Shown: piece after piece, positions 1 through 9,868 of the stretch | Layout of the letters: each line of letters opens with the position of its first letter | How positions within the stretch are numbered: position 1 is the first letter of the stretch | NCBI RefSeq assembly: GCF_018613195.1 | Contig: NZ_JAGGQQ010000016.1 | Coordinates: forward strand, 28,004-92,003 | Origin: Bacillus sp. ISL-45 | GTDB taxonomy: Bacteria; Bacillota; Bacilli; Bacillales; Cytobacillaceae | Length of the DNA: 64,000 nt | Direction: 5' to 3' | Made by a program: the position numbers and the translations under genes | Notes under the pieces: generated by a model | Seen by the model: only the letters and a program-made list of their open reading frames with translations | Database searches by the model: none | Told to the model about the DNA's origin: nothing

Positions 1-75
1 AAAGAACCCGATACTTTAAGGAATGCGGTTATTAATATGTGTTCGAAAAGCTGCAATGACTGCGAAAACAGCTAA
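1..75 (+). CDS. Possible 3' end of an unidentified gene
   Basis: Frame 1 is open from the window edge to a TAA at 73-75 and encodes a 24-residue tail containing three cysteines (CSKSCNDC). It does not look like the end of LigA, which precedes camS in B. subtilis. Too little is visible to name it, and it may not be coding at all. Confidence 0.3.
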   Translation, partial: KEPDTLRNAVINMCSKSCNDCENS

Positions 76-96
76 TAGATAAGAGGTGTACACGCC

Positions 97-1314
97 ATGA
101 GGAAGCTCTCAATGGTCGCTCTATCTCTTGTCCTTTTGCTGACGGCCTGTGCCCCTAATTTTCAAAAGCAGGAAGAGGTCGTCCAGGAGAAGGATGATGA
201 AACAAAGGAAAAAGCGATTATTCCGAAATATAAAATTTCGGACAAATACTACCGTACTATTATGCCGTTCGAGCCTGGGGAAGCCCGCGGCATGGTCGTT
301 AACAATCTGAATACGCGTTATGACATCACCGAGTTCGAGACCGGACTGATGAGGGTTGCCCAAAACTCTTTCCCAACAGACAAGTATGTCTTTAAAGAAG
401 GCCAGTATCTCGACAGCAGTACCGTAGCATCCTGGCTGGAACGCGAAATGACTCCGGCTCAGGTCGATGCTAAGGAAAAAGAATTGCAGGCTAAGGCTAA
501 AAAAGAAAAAAGTAATAAAAAGGTCACAGTGAAAAACCTGGGTCTGAATCCTGCCAATTCTGGCAAGGGCGACGCCCATGAACAGAATAAAAAGAATCCT
601 ATTTATCTAGCACATATCCTGGAGCATAATTATCTCGTCCAATCAGGGGAGAAGGATACGTACCAGCTTGGCGGCATCGCCATTGGACTGGCACTTAATT
701 CCGTCCATTATTATCAAGAGGTTGAATTTGGGGCAGTATTTGAGAAGAATATTTCCCGATCCGTTCTTGAAGCTGAAGGGAAGAAAATTGCCCAGGAAGT
801 CGTCAACAGGTTAAGAGGAATCGAAGAACTGAAAAATATACCGATTACCATCGGATTGTTTGAACAGGAAAGCCGATCTTCTGTTGTTCCTGGCAACTTT
901 TTCACCTATGCAGAAGTATCACAGGGCAGCAACAATATCGGCAGCTGGAAGGATGTAAAAGAAGAATACATCCTGTTTCCGTCGGATAAAGCCGAGAAGG
1001 AACACCGGGATGACCTGACATTTTTCCAGAATTTCAAGCAGGATGTTGAGGAATATTTCCCTAACTTCAACGGCGTCATCGGCAAAGGCTTTTATCTGGA
1101 TGGCCAGCTTCAGGAAATAAACATCGAAATACCGATCCAGTTCTACGGCGAAGCCGAGGCTATTGGCTTCACCCAGTATGTAACGGGACTGGTCATGGAG
1201 CACTTCCCTAACTACATTTCCGTGCAGGTCAGCGTATCATCCGTACTGGGGCAGGAAGCCTTGATCGTTAAAAAGCCGGATCAGGATGAACCATTTGTGC
1301 ATATCTATCAGTAA
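97..1314 (+). CDS. camS: CamS family sex-pheromone precursor lipoprotein
   Basis: A 405-residue lipoprotein with a type II signal peptide: positive start MRK, hydrophobic core, then lipobox LTAC with the lipidated Cys near residue 18. After export the protein should be anchored to the outer face of the membrane. The body matches the CamS/YerH family, whose signal peptide is processed into a pheromone-like peptide in staphylococci and enterococci; the function of the mature part is poorly known. The ATG follows an AAGAGGTG ribosome site. It is a single-gene unit closed by a strong terminator. In B. subtilis its homologue yerH sits in the same neighbourhood as putP/opuE and gatCAB, so the location agrees. 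An AAA-rich stretch at residues about 130-145 gives a charged linker. Family call is secure; function is not. Confidence 0.88.
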   Translation: MRKLSMVALSLVLLLTACAPNFQKQEEVVQEKDDETKEKAIIPKYKISDKYYRTIMPFEPGEARGMVVNNLNTRYDITEFETGLMRVAQNSFPTDKYVFKEGQYLDSSTVASWLEREMTPAQVDAKEKELQAKAKKEKSNKKVTVKNLGLNPANSGKGDAHEQNKKNPIYLAHILEHNYLVQSGEKDTYQLGGIAIGLALNSVHYYQEVEFGAVFEKNISRSVLEAEGKKIAQEVVNRLRGIEELKNIPITIGLFEQESRSSVVPGNFFTYAEVSQGSNNIGSWKDVKEEYILFPSDKAEKEHRDDLTFFQNFKQDVEEYFPNFNGVIGKGFYLDGQLQEINIEIPIQFYGEAEAIGFTQYVTGLVMEHFPNYISVQVSVSSVLGQEALIVKKPDQDEPFVHIYQ

Positions 1315-1316
1315 CG

Positions 1317-1347
1317 AGTAAAGGGCTTTTAGTCCTTTACTTTTTTT
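1317..1347 (+). terminator. Rho-independent terminator of camS
   Basis: Stem AGTAAAGG / CCTTTACT (1317-1324 with 1334-1341) followed by a run of seven T, three bases after the camS stop. Confidence 0.88.
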
Positions 1348-1674
1348 ATTAAAGAAAAGTAAAGCAAACACTGCAAATTAAATTTCAGATTCCAAAAAGA
1401 AAAATATTTAAGCAAGGTAATAAAACCCGGATTTGCTAGTTTAATAAATAGTTATTCTGCACTTGGAGCCGTATTTTCCACTATGACTTTCCATCTATAA
1501 AATTATTTAGTAAACCAAAATAATATGACTATTCTATCAATTTGATTCCATTGCTGACTTATTATTTTATATTTTCCAATATTTATAATAACCTTACACT
1601 GTAAGCACTTACATATTGAAGGGAGGAGAAGAAAGTAACTTATTTGTGAAAATAAAGTCTATAGGAGGAATAAA
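1348..1674. other. AT-rich intergenic stretch, promoter region of the GH3 gene
   Basis: No gene is visible. The stretch is very AT-rich and must hold the promoter for the gene at 1675, but several -10-like sequences compete and none can be chosen. A ribosome site AGGAGGAAT lies just before 1675, and another purine-rich GGGAGGAGAAG lies at about 1620-1632 with no start codon at a useful distance. Confidence 0.5.
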
Positions 1675-3441
1675 ATGAAGAAACTAAGTACCATGATTAG
1701 CGTTCTTGTGTTAGCTTCAACTCTTGTAGTGCCACTTGGAAGTAATGCTCAATCTTCTAACGACCTCAACTATCCTGATCCGCCAACAGATAAAGCAAGG
1801 AATGGTATGGTTCAAAGAATCATTGCCCATATGTCTGATAAAGAGAAAATCGGACAACTTGTGATGCCTTCTACTCATGATAATCAAAACCAGATGCCAG
1901 ATGAACGCACTCGAAAATTAATTGAAGAGTACAATGTCGGTTCTGTCATAGTTTATGGTGACAGAGATGCAAAGAAAACCGCTGAATACAATAATCAGTT
2001 GCAAGGATGGGCTTCCCAAACCCGTTTGAATATTCCATTATTTATATCTGCCGACTTGGAATATGGCTCTGTCCAGCATGTTTCTGATGGTACAGCCTTC
2101 CCGCGTCAAATGGGGATTGGTGCAACAAGAGATCTTCAAGCTGCAGAAGAAGTAGCTAAAATTACAGCCATTGAGTCAAAGGCGACGGGATTTAACTGGA
2201 ACTATTCCCCTGTAGCGGATGTCAACACAAATCCGGCCAATCCAGTCATTGGTGTCAGGTCCTTCAGCGAAAAAACTCAACTTGTATCAGATATGACCAA
2301 AGCACAAATCAAGGGATACCAGGATAACGGTGTCCTAGCAACAGCCAAACACTTCCCAGGTCACGGTGATACCAGTGTCGATTCGCATTATGGACTGGCT
2401 GCGGTAACCTATGATCGTGAAACGCTGGAGGAAGTACATTTACCACCGTTTAAAGCGGCAATTGATGCTGGCGTAGATTCCATTATGACAGCTCACGTCA
2501 TCATTAATGCTATTGACCCTGAGCTTCCAGCGACTCTTTCTAAAAAAGTCCTTACTGGGCTCCTTCGTGAAGAAATGGGCTTTGATGGCATAATAGTCAC
2601 TGATGCAATGAGTATGCATGCGATTGATAAAGAGTGGGGCGCAGGCGAGGCAGGTGTGATGGCGATTAATGCTGGCGCTGATATTGTTATGGCAACCGGA
2701 ACATATGAACAGCAACTTGAAACTTATGATGCGTTATATAATGCTTTGAAATCAGGTGATTTAACGGAAAAGAGGGTTGACGAATCTGTAAAAAGAATTC
2801 TGACGGCAAAGTTTAAATATGATTTATTCAATGACCGTTATGACGACCCTGCAACTGCAACAAAAGTTGTCAATACTACTGCCCACAAAGAAGCAGCGTC
2901 AGAGGTAGCTAGAAAGTCAATAACTCTGTTGAAAAATGATGGAGTACTGCCGTTTGAGACAGCTAATGACGAAACTACACTTGTTGTTGGTCCAAAAATT
3001 TATGGATCAGCTAAACATATCAGTGAAGTCATAAATGCTGTGGATGCTAAGACTTCAGAAACAGTGCTGAGTGCGATTACCGAGACGAACTCTACTAATG
3101 CTGATATTGCAAACGCAGTTCAATTGGCAGAACAGGCAGATCGAATAATAGTAGCCACTTTCTCACCGGGTGAACTAGCTGAAGGACAGGTGGATTTGGT
3201 ACAAGCTTTAAAGGCTACTGGTAAGCCAGTTGTAGCACTATCATTGGGATTGCCTTATGATATAAAACATTTCCCTGAAGTAGATGCATATTTAGCATCC
3301 TATGCTATTGAGCGGTGGGGCTCACCCGTCCCAACCTCATGGAACGCCGCAGTTGATGTTATCTTTGGTGCTCAGCCGGGAGGAAGGCTGCCGGTGAACA
3401 TCGAAGGGTTTTATCAATTTGGGGACGGTTTAAGTTACTAG
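1675..3441 (+). CDS. nagZ: Secreted glycoside hydrolase family 3 beta-N-acetylglucosaminidase (NagZ/YbbD-like)
   Basis: 588 residues with an N-terminal Sec signal peptide (residues 1-26, ending GSNA before QSS; no lipobox Cys). The GH3 TIM-barrel carries the NagZ signature KHFPGHGDT-x-VDSH at residues about 225-238, which supplies the Asp-His acid/base dyad of Gram-positive NagZ, and a nucleophile Asp near residue 310 in IIVTDAMSM. A second alpha/beta domain follows (about 400-588). NagZ removes N-acetylglucosamine from muropeptides or GlcNAc-MurNAc; in B. subtilis the YbbD enzyme works outside the cell in wall recycling. Here the usual partners (AmiE/YbbE, MurQ, MurR, MurP) are not adjacent, so the gene stands alone. 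The ribosome site is strong. A broader beta-glucosidase activity cannot be excluded, but the DSH motif favours NagZ. Confidence 0.87.
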   Translation: MKKLSTMISVLVLASTLVVPLGSNAQSSNDLNYPDPPTDKARNGMVQRIIAHMSDKEKIGQLVMPSTHDNQNQMPDERTRKLIEEYNVGSVIVYGDRDAKKTAEYNNQLQGWASQTRLNIPLFISADLEYGSVQHVSDGTAFPRQMGIGATRDLQAAEEVAKITAIESKATGFNWNYSPVADVNTNPANPVIGVRSFSEKTQLVSDMTKAQIKGYQDNGVLATAKHFPGHGDTSVDSHYGLAAVTYDRETLEEVHLPPFKAAIDAGVDSIMTAHVIINAIDPELPATLSKKVLTGLLREEMGFDGIIVTDAMSMHAIDKEWGAGEAGVMAINAGADIVMATGTYEQQLETYDALYNALKSGDLTEKRVDESVKRILTAKFKYDLFNDRYDDPATATKVVNTTAHKEAASEVARKSITLLKNDGVLPFETANDETTLVVGPKIYGSAKHISEVINAVDAKTSETVLSAITETNSTNADIANAVQLAEQADRIIVATFSPGELAEGQVDLVQALKATGKPVVALSLGLPYDIKHFPEVDAYLASYAIERWGSPVPTSWNAAVDVIFGAQPGGRLPVNIEGFYQFGDGLSY

Positions 3442-3461
3442 TGGAAAACAATCCGATTCGG

Positions 3462-3498
3462 AAAAAAGCAAAGAGCATCTTGGGCTCTTTGCTTTTTT
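3462..3498. terminator. Bidirectional terminator between converging genes
   Basis: Near-perfect stem AAAGCAAAGAGC / GCTCTTTGCTTT with an A-run on the left and a T-run on the right, so it can end transcription from both the GH3 gene and the minus-strand DinB gene. Confidence 0.9.
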
Positions 3499-3511
3499 GA
3501 ATCAGTTTATG

Positions 3512-3970
3512 TTAAATACACTTCTTAATATCAAGGATTGTCTGTAAATGCATGCCTTCATGGAAAATGGTCCGAACCAGGACTTGCTCGATTGTATGCA
3601 TCCCCATTTCGGTTGGGGTGAATTCATCATCCAATCTGTCACCATAAGATTCTTTTATTCTAGCAGGCTGTGTTTTCAGCAAGTCTTTTAACTCGCTGAC
3701 GGTAGGGGTTTCCTCTGTAAAATTGGCCGGGGAGGTACCATAGCCAAACCAGGACTTGAACTCTTCCGGGACATCTGCCGGCTCTTTTGTCACCGCCTGG
3801 ATCCATAAATATTGATCAAGGTAAATATGCCCAAGGTTCCAGCGGATATTATTGTTAAAGCCTGCAGGGATTTTCTCCGCATCTTCCTCAGAAACTGTAT
3901 CTGTTACACCCAAAATATAGCTTCGATAGGATTCAAGCTGATTGAACAGCACTTCATGGCGTTTTTTCAT
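3512..3970 (-). CDS. DinB family (four-helix, metal-binding fold) protein
   Basis: 152 residues of the DinB/YfiT superfamily. The likely metal-binding histidines are visible: one in NLGHIYLDQY near residue 48 and a pair in IFHEGMHLQT near residues 138-142. Members range from bacillithiol-dependent transferases to proteins of unknown role, and the sequence alone does not choose between them. It is transcribed alone, convergent with the GH3 gene, and shares its bidirectional terminator. The ATG follows a minus-strand AGGAGCC ribosome site. Confidence is high for the fold and low for the reaction. Confidence 0.8.
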   Translation of the reverse strand: MKKRHEVLFNQLESYRSYILGVTDTVSEEDAEKIPAGFNNNIRWNLGHIYLDQYLWIQAVTKEPADVPEEFKSWFGYGTSPANFTEETPTVSELKDLLKTQPARIKESYGDRLDDEFTPTEMGMHTIEQVLVRTIFHEGMHLQTILDIKKCI

Positions 3971-4324
3971 GTATTATAGGCTCCTTTTTTGCATGGATAG
4001 AGTAATATTCGCTAGATTAAAGGGATTCCCTGCTGTTCATTAATGCGATTTTTACTAATCTATTAATTTTACTTTCGGAAAAAAATTTTGACCACCTTGA
4101 GAGATTATTCGTCCAATTTCACACTTCATTCGACCACATCTACGATTAAATCGACCAACACCAAAAAAGCAAACAAAAAACGAGCAAATTACAATATTGG
4201 CATAATAAAGATTGCGAAAATTCTCAATCCAAGACTTGCTAGTACGTTGACGTTGAACACTGTGAGACTCTCATGATAGAATGGGGAAGGAATGAAAACG
4301 TTTTAATACATAGGAGGGGATAGA
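3971..4324. other. Intergenic region between the DinB gene and rocA
   Basis: Holds the divergent promoters of both genes. Short open frames here have no ribosome site and low-complexity composition (Thr/Ser/Lys-rich), so no gene is called. A TTGGCAT...TTGC pair near 4195-4216 recalls a SigL (-24/-12) promoter but has the wrong spacing. The rocA ribosome site TAGGAGGGG lies at 4311-4319. Confidence 0.5.
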
Positions 4325-5872
4325 ATGGTTCAGCCATACAAACACGAGCCTTTCACGAATTTTAAAGATGAGGAAAACCGTGAAGGATACCTTACAGGAT
4401 TGAAGACCGTAGAAGGCTATCTTGGCCAGGATTATGACTTGGTGATTGGCGGAGAGAGAATCTCGACTGAAGACAAAATTGTATCTTACAACCCATCCAA
4501 TAAAGAGGAAGTTATTGGACGCGTATCAAAGGCAAACCGCGACCTGGCTGAAAAAGCAATGCAGGCTGCTGTTGAAGCGTTCAAGACTTGGAAAAAAGTA
4601 AAGCCTGAGACACGTGCAGATGTATTATTCAAGGCTGCAGCAATCATTCGCCGCCGCAAGCATGAATTCTCAGCGCTTTTAACAAAAGAAGCTGGTAAGC
4701 CATGGAACGAGGCGGATGCTGATACAGCAGAAGCAATCGACTTCCTTGAGTACTATGCTCGCCAAATGCTAAGAATCAAAGAGGGCGTGAAAGTAGAAAG
4801 CCGTCCAAATGAATATAACCGTTATGATTACATTCCTCTTGGAGTGGGAGTCATCATTTCTCCATGGAACTTCCCGTTGGCAATCATGGCTGGTACAACT
4901 GTAGCAGCGATCGTTACAGGAAACACAGTTCTTTTGAAGCCAGCTTCAACTACTCCAGTTGTTGCGGCTAAGTTCGTTGAAGTAATGGAAGAAGCAGGTC
5001 TGCCTGCGGGTGTCCTTAACTTCGTACCAGGAAGCGGCGCAGAAGTGGGCGACTACCTTGTTGACCACAAAGACACTCGCTTCATCAGCTTTACAGGTTC
5101 ACGTGACGTAGGTCTGCGCATTAACGAGCGCGCATCAAAGCTGAACGAAGGCCAAATCTGGCTTAAGCGCGTAGTCGCTGAAATGGGCGGAAAAGACACA
5201 ATGGTTGTCGACAAAGACGCTGATCTTGAATTGGCTGCTCAAGCGATCACTGCTTCAGCATTCGGCTTCTCTGGCCAGAAGTGCTCTGCATGTTCACGTG
5301 CTGTCATCGTTGAGGATGTATATGACCAGGTTCTTAACCGCGTGGTTGAATTGACAAATGAGCTTAAGCTCGATGATCCAACTGATCAAAGCACATTCAT
5401 GGGTCCTGTAAACGACCAGGGTGCGTTCGACAAGATCATGAGCTACATCGAAATCGGCAAGCAGGAAGGCCGTTTGATGACTGGCGGCGAAGGAGACAGC
5501 TCTAAAGGCTACTTCATCAAGCCAACAATATTTGCTGATGTGGATCCAAAAGCCCGCATCATGCAGGAAGAAATCTTTGGACCAGTTGTGGCATTCGCAA
5601 AAGCGAAGGATTTCGACCATGCGCTTGAAATCGCGAACAACACGGAATACGGCCTGACTGGTGCGGTGATCACGCGCAACCGTGAAAACATCCAGAAGGC
5701 ACGTGAAGATTTCCATGTCGGAAACCTTTACTTCAACCGCGGCTGCACAGGCGCAATCGTCGGTTACCAGCCATTCGGCGGCTTCAACATGTCTGGAACA
5801 GATTCAAAAGCTGGCGGACCAGACTATCTGCTTCTGCACATGCAAGCGAAGACTACTTCTGAAATGTACTAA
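4325..5872 (+). CDS. rocA: L-glutamate gamma-semialdehyde (1-pyrroline-5-carboxylate) dehydrogenase
   Basis: 515 residues, the usual length for RocA/PruA. It oxidises glutamate semialdehyde to glutamate with NAD+, the last step of proline and arginine breakdown in the cytosol. Visible motifs: FTGSRDVG in the NAD-binding part, catalytic Glu286 in AEMGGKD and nucleophile Cys320 in [12 protein letters not shown]. The start follows a strong AGGAGGGG site. It is monocistronic here, with no putB or roc genes beside it, although a proline-type symporter is encoded about 12 kb downstream. Codon use is that of a well-expressed gene. Confidence 0.95.
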   Translation: MVQPYKHEPFTNFKDEENREGYLTGLKTVEGYLGQDYDLVIGGERISTEDKIVSYNPSNKEEVIGRVSKANRDLAEKAMQAAVEAFKTWKKVKPETRADVLFKAAAIIRRRKHEFSALLTKEAGKPWNEADADTAEAIDFLEYYARQMLRIKEGVKVESRPNEYNRYDYIPLGVGVIISPWNFPLAIMAGTTVAAIVTGNTVLLKPASTTPVVAAKFVEVMEEAGLPAGVLNFVPGSGAEVGDYLVDHKDTRFISFTGSRDVGLRINERASKLNEGQIWLKRVVAEMGGKDTMVVDKDADLELAAQAITASAFGFSGQKCSACSRAVIVEDVYDQVLNRVVELTNELKLDDPTDQSTFMGPVNDQGAFDKIMSYIEIGKQEGRLMTGGEGDSSKGYFIKPTIFADVDPKARIMQEEIFGPVVAFAKAKDFDHALEIANNTEYGLTGAVITRNRENIQKAREDFHVGNLYFNRGCTGAIVGYQPFGGFNMSGTDSKAGGPDYLLLHMQAKTTSEMY

Positions 5873-5883
5873 TACAGAATTGG

Positions 5884-5916
5884 AATCCCCTTCTCGTTTG
5901 AGAAGGGGATTTTTTG
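5884..5916 (+). terminator. Terminator of rocA
   Basis: Twelve-base stem AATCCCCTTCTC / GAGAAGGGGATT with a GTTT loop, then a T-run. Confidence 0.93.
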
Positions 5917-6200
5917 TGCGTTTAATCTGGGATGAACTGTTCAATGCCGCAACAGAGGTGTTCCTTTTGCCGTTTTTTGTAAGGGAACAGCAATTTGGGT
6001 AAAATAAGAAGCGCTCAAAATGACATTTGAATACAATAGCGTGTTCTCGGTTGTACTTTTCTACGAGTCCATGAAAAAAGTAACAACAATCTAAACTTTG
6101 ATACATCAGTCCTCATGACCCTTTTCTATTGAGAAAAGGTTTTTTTTATAGGACGAAATTCTCACTCTTAAAAATTTTTCAGAAAAATTCAACAAAATAG
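5917..6200 (+). other. Gene-free stretch ending in a second terminator (6120-6148)
   Basis: No open frame with a ribosome site is present. A second hairpin, CCTTTTCT / GAGAAAAGG followed by eight T, lies at 6120-6148, some 200 bases after the rocA terminator and about 50 bases before the aceB promoter. It would end either rocA read-through or a small transcript starting in this gap. Confidence 0.6.
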
Positions 6201-6228
6201 TTGCAATCTAAAACCTCTGTTATATAAT
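6201..6228 (+). promoter_or_regulatory. SigA-type promoter of aceBA
   Basis: TTGCAA (6201-6206), a 16-base spacer and TATAAT (6223-6228), about 50 bases upstream of the aceB start. Confidence 0.65.
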
Positions 6229-6279
6229 ACATATTAGGGTTATTGATACTGTACTATAACAAAGGGGTGAAGACAGTCT

Positions 6280-7875
6280 ATGTCGACACAAACTACAGGA
6301 ATTGAAATAGTGGGCAGCATGAAAAAAGGATACGAAGAAATTTTGACACCAGAGGCTCTTGATTTTGTAGAGCGGCTTGAAAGGCATTTTGGCGAGCGTC
6401 GGGTGGAATTGCTGGCCGCGCGTGAAATGCGCCAGGCGGAAATCAACGGAGGGAAGCTGCCGGACTTCTTGCCGGAAACAAAGCACATCCGTGAGAGCGA
6501 GTGGACAATCGCGCCGCTCCCGAAAGATCTTCAGGATCGCAGAGTCGAGATCACTGGTCCGACTGACAGGAAAATGGTCATCAATGCGCTCAATTCTGGA
6601 GCGAAGATTTTTATGGCAGACTGCGAGGATTCAACTTCGCCGACATGGGAAGCGATTGTTGAAGGGCAGATCAATCTTAGGGACGCCGTTAACAAAACGA
6701 TCTCTTTTGAAAATGCAAATGGCAAAAAGTATCAACTGAATGAAAAAACAGCTGTTTTAATGGTTCGCCCAAGAGGCTGGCACCTAGAAGAAAAACATGT
6801 ATTGCTTGATGGCAACCCCATTTCTGGCGGCTTATTCGATTTCGCGATGTACTTTTTCCATAATGCGAAAAAGCTGGTGGAGCAGGGCACAGGCCCATAC
6901 TTCTACCTTCCTAAGATGGAGAGCCACCTTGAAGCGCGCCTATGGAACGATGTGTTCGTTTATGCACAGAATCATCTTGGCATTCCACAGGGAACGATTA
7001 AAGCAACTGTTTTGATTGAAACGATCCTGGCTTCATTCGAAATGAATGAGATTCTATATGAACTGAAAGAGCACTCCGCTGGTTTGAACTGCGGCCGATG
7101 GGATTATATTTTCAGCTATCTGAAAAAGCTGCGTTCACAGGACGATGTGATTTTACCGGATCGCTCACAGGTAACAATGACGGTTCCGTTCATGAGGTCA
7201 TACTCGTTGCTGACGATCCAGACCTGCCACCGCCGCAAGGCTCCGGCAATGGGCGGAATGGCGGCGCAAATCCCGATCAAAAATGACGAGGAAGCAAATG
7301 CTGAAGCATTCGCCAAGGTACGCGCTGATAAAGAGCGTGAAGCCCGCGACGGCCATGATGGCACATGGGTAGCACATCCAGGACTGGTACCGGTAGCACT
7401 TGAGGCGTTCAACAAGGAAATGCCAGAACCGAACCAGATAGAATCTGGCAAGCAGATGGATGTTGAAGTGAATGCAGCTGACCTGCTTGCTGTACCAGAA
7501 GGGACTATAACAGAAGCCGGTGTGCGAATGAACATCAATGTTGGCATCCAGTACGTGGCCAGCTGGCTGAATGGCCGCGGCGCAGCTCCGATTCATAACC
7601 TGATGGAGGATGCAGCAACAGCAGAGATTTCCCGTGCTCAGCTATGGCAATGGATTCGCCATCCAAAAGGACTTCTGGAAGATGGCCGCAAAGTGACGGT
7701 TGAAATGTACCACGAGCTGAAGGAAGAGGAACTTGAGAAAATCAAGCTGGAAGTCGGCGAAGCGGTATTTGAAAATGGGAAATTCGAGCAGGCGGCAGAG
7801 ATGTTTGATGAATTGATTTTAAATGAAGACTTCGTTGAATTTTTAACATTGCCTGGCTATCAGGCTTTAGCTTAA
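6280..7875 (+). CDS. aceB: Malate synthase A
   Basis: 531 residues, typical for MSA. It condenses glyoxylate with acetyl-CoA to malate, the second step of the glyoxylate shunt. Family landmarks include [13 protein letters not shown] near residue 112, [12 protein letters not shown] near residue 165, the [11 protein letters not shown] core near residue 268 and the C-terminal [18 protein letters not shown] block. The ATG lies after an AAAGGGGTG site. It is followed after 45 bases by aceA, so the two shunt enzymes form an operon that should let the cell grow on acetate or fatty acids. No regulator gene is adjacent. Confidence 0.96.
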   Translation: MSTQTTGIEIVGSMKKGYEEILTPEALDFVERLERHFGERRVELLAAREMRQAEINGGKLPDFLPETKHIRESEWTIAPLPKDLQDRRVEITGPTDRKMVINALNSGAKIFMADCEDSTSPTWEAIVEGQINLRDAVNKTISFENANGKKYQLNEKTAVLMVRPRGWHLEEKHVLLDGNPISGGLFDFAMYFFHNAKKLVEQGTGPYFYLPKMESHLEARLWNDVFVYAQNHLGIPQGTIKATVLIETILASFEMNEILYELKEHSAGLNCGRWDYIFSYLKKLRSQDDVILPDRSQVTMTVPFMRSYSLLTIQTCHRRKAPAMGGMAAQIPIKNDEEANAEAFAKVRADKEREARDGHDGTWVAHPGLVPVALEAFNKEMPEPNQIESGKQMDVEVNAADLLAVPEGTITEAGVRMNINVGIQYVASWLNGRGAAPIHNLMEDAATAEISRAQLWQWIRHPKGLLEDGRKVTVEMYHELKEEELEKIKLEVGEAVFENGKFEQAAEMFDELILNEDFVEFLTLPGYQALA

Positions 7876-7920
7876 TAGATTGATAGATTCATATAAAACA
7901 AACACTAGGAGGAATAAAAA

Positions 7921-9201
7921 ATGACTCAAGATCGTGTAAAGAAATTGCAGGAAAGCTGGGAAATGGATAGCAGATGGGTTGGAGTGGAAAGAACTTATAC
8001 GGCGGAGGATGTCATCAAGCTTCGCGGTTCGATTGATATTGAACATACACTGGCTCGCCGCGGTGCAGAGAAGCTGTGGAAGCTTGTACATGAAGAGGAT
8101 TTCGTTAACGCTCTTGGTGCTTTAACTGGCAACCAGGCTGTCCAGCAGGTAAAAGCTGGCCTTAAGGCAATCTACTTGAGCGGCTGGCAGGTTGCAGCGG
8201 ATGCAAACCTTTCCGGAAACATGTATCCTGACCAGAGCTTGTACCCGGCGAACAGCGTTCCCGCTGTAGTTAAGCGTATCAACCAGGCGCTGCAGCGTGC
8301 TGACCAGATCACTCATGGAGAAGGAGATGATTCCATCGACTGGTTCGCACCAATCGTGGCGGATGCAGAAGCAGGATTCGGCGGACAGCTGAATGTATTC
8401 GAATTGATGAAGGGTATGATTGAAGCTGGTGCAGCTGGCGTACACTTTGAGGACCAGCTTTCTTCTGAAAAGAAATGCGGACACCTTGGCGGAAAAGTTT
8501 TGCTTCCGACACAGACGGCAGTCCGCAACCTGATTGCTGCCCGTCTTGCAGCCGATGTAATGGGAACACCAACTTTGATTGTAGCCCGTACTGATGCGAA
8601 TGCGGCAGATTTGATCACTAGCGATGTCGATCCATATGATGCTCCATTCATCACGGGGGACAGGACACCGGAAGGCTTCTTCCGCGTAAATGCTGGCCTT
8701 GACCAGGCAATCGCCCGCGGTTTGGCATATGCTCCATATGCTGATTTGGTTTGGTGCGAAACATCTGAGCCGGATCTGGATGAAGCCCGCCGCTTTGCTG
8801 AAGCGATCCATGCGAAGTATCCTGGCAAGCTGCTTGCTTACAACTGCTCACCATCATTTAACTGGAAAAAGAAGCTGGATGACGAAACAATCGCGAAGTT
8901 CCAAACCGAGCTTGGCAAAATGGGTTACAAGTTCCAGTTCGTGACACTTGCTGGCTTCCACGCCTTGAACCACAGCATGTTCGAACTGGCTCGCGGCTAC
9001 AAAGAACGCGGAATGGCTGCCTACTCCGAACTGCAGCAGGCTGAGTTCGACAGCGAGCAGTACGGCTACACTGCAACAAGGCACCAGCGCGAAGTCGGAA
9101 CAGGTTACTTCGATGATGTATCAATGGTCATTTCCGGAGGAACTTCCTCAACGACTGCGCTAAAAGGATCTACCGAAGAAGCACAGTTTACTGCTTCCTG
9201 A
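7921..9201 (+). CDS. aceA: Isocitrate lyase
   Basis: 426 residues. It splits isocitrate into glyoxylate and succinate, the first step of the glyoxylate shunt. The signature loop [13 protein letters not shown] is present with catalytic Cys186; [14 protein letters not shown] and [10 protein letters not shown] blocks are also clear. Start chosen at the ATG after CTAGGAGGAATAAAA. It is the second gene of aceBA and ends at a terminator about 90 bases downstream. Confidence 0.97.
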   Translation: MTQDRVKKLQESWEMDSRWVGVERTYTAEDVIKLRGSIDIEHTLARRGAEKLWKLVHEEDFVNALGALTGNQAVQQVKAGLKAIYLSGWQVAADANLSGNMYPDQSLYPANSVPAVVKRINQALQRADQITHGEGDDSIDWFAPIVADAEAGFGGQLNVFELMKGMIEAGAAGVHFEDQLSSEKKCGHLGGKVLLPTQTAVRNLIAARLAADVMGTPTLIVARTDANAADLITSDVDPYDAPFITGDRTPEGFFRVNAGLDQAIARGLAYAPYADLVWCETSEPDLDEARRFAEAIHAKYPGKLLAYNCSPSFNWKKKLDDETIAKFQTELGKMGYKFQFVTLAGFHALNHSMFELARGYKERGMAAYSELQQAEFDSEQYGYTATRHQREVGTGYFDDVSMVISGGTSSTTALKGSTEEAQFTAS

Positions 9202-9293
9202 TCACGGGTTTTCTCTTCGCTTGAGCCCTCCAACTCAGGCGAAGATTCACCATAACTGTTTTTGATTTTTTACCTTGCATTCTCCTATTTGTG

Positions 9294-9328
9294 TCCTTCT
9301 CTTCGATTCGAAGAGGAGGTTTTTTTTG
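9294..9328 (+). terminator. Terminator of aceBA
   Basis: Stem CCTTCTCTTCG / CGAAGAGGAGG (one wobble pair) with an ATT loop and eight T. Confidence 0.9.
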
Positions 9329-9480
9329 CTCAAAATAGGTTAACCTTAAACTAGCACAGACTTTTGGGCGGGAACATACATATAAGGGTGAATAATCCAC
9401 ATAGGAATTTAGAATTGCGGACGTAAAAAATAAATTCAAAAGGATAAAAACGTGTATCGATAATGGATAAGAATAAGGAT

Positions 9481-9760
9481 GTACCCGAAAAGGCTGGACC
9501 CAGGATTGCTAGACTAATATGTGCCCGAAAAAGGAGAGGACCGAGAATTTCGGTAACAAGTGAGGCCAACATGTGCCCGAAAAGGGAGACAACCGAGAAT
9601 TTCGGTAACAAGTCAGGCCAACATGTGCCCGAAAAACGAGAGAACTGAGGATTCCGGTAACAAGTAAGGCCAACATGTGCCCGCAAAGGAGAGAATCCAA
9701 GATCTCGGTAACAAGCTAGACTAACATGAGCCCGAAAAGAAAGTAACGAGAATTCGGCAA
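9481..9760. repeat. Tandem 51-52 bp intergenic repeat, family A
   Basis: About six units, some partial. The marker CCCGAAA (or CCCGCAA) occurs at 9484, 9524, 9576, 9628, 9680 and 9731, spaced 40, 52, 52, 52 and 51 bases. Each full unit runs GTGCCCGAAAA..., a purine-rich middle, CCGAGAATTTCGG (itself a near-palindrome), then TAACAAGT-AGGCCAACAT. No open frame explains it. It lies between the aceBA terminator and yueI. Confidence 0.9.
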
Positions 9761-9868
9761 GAAAACTAAATGCATTGTATTTCATCAGGACATAAGCGAC
9801 TGCCTGGGTTAAGATAAAAATGTATTTAAGGACTGCGGAACCAAGTATATGTGGAGGGGGTGACGATT

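Noticed and set aside
4192..4217. SigL (-24/-12) promoter for rocA
   Set aside because: TTGGCAT and TTGC are present but the interval is about three bases too long, and no RocR-type enhancer was found.
4088..4276. 62-codon plus-strand frame upstream of rocA
   Set aside because: Thr/Ser/Lys-rich low-complexity product, no ribosome site, lies in the promoter region.
9481..9760. CRISPR array
   Set aside because: Whole 52-bp units are repeated; there are no unique spacers between short repeats and no cas genes.
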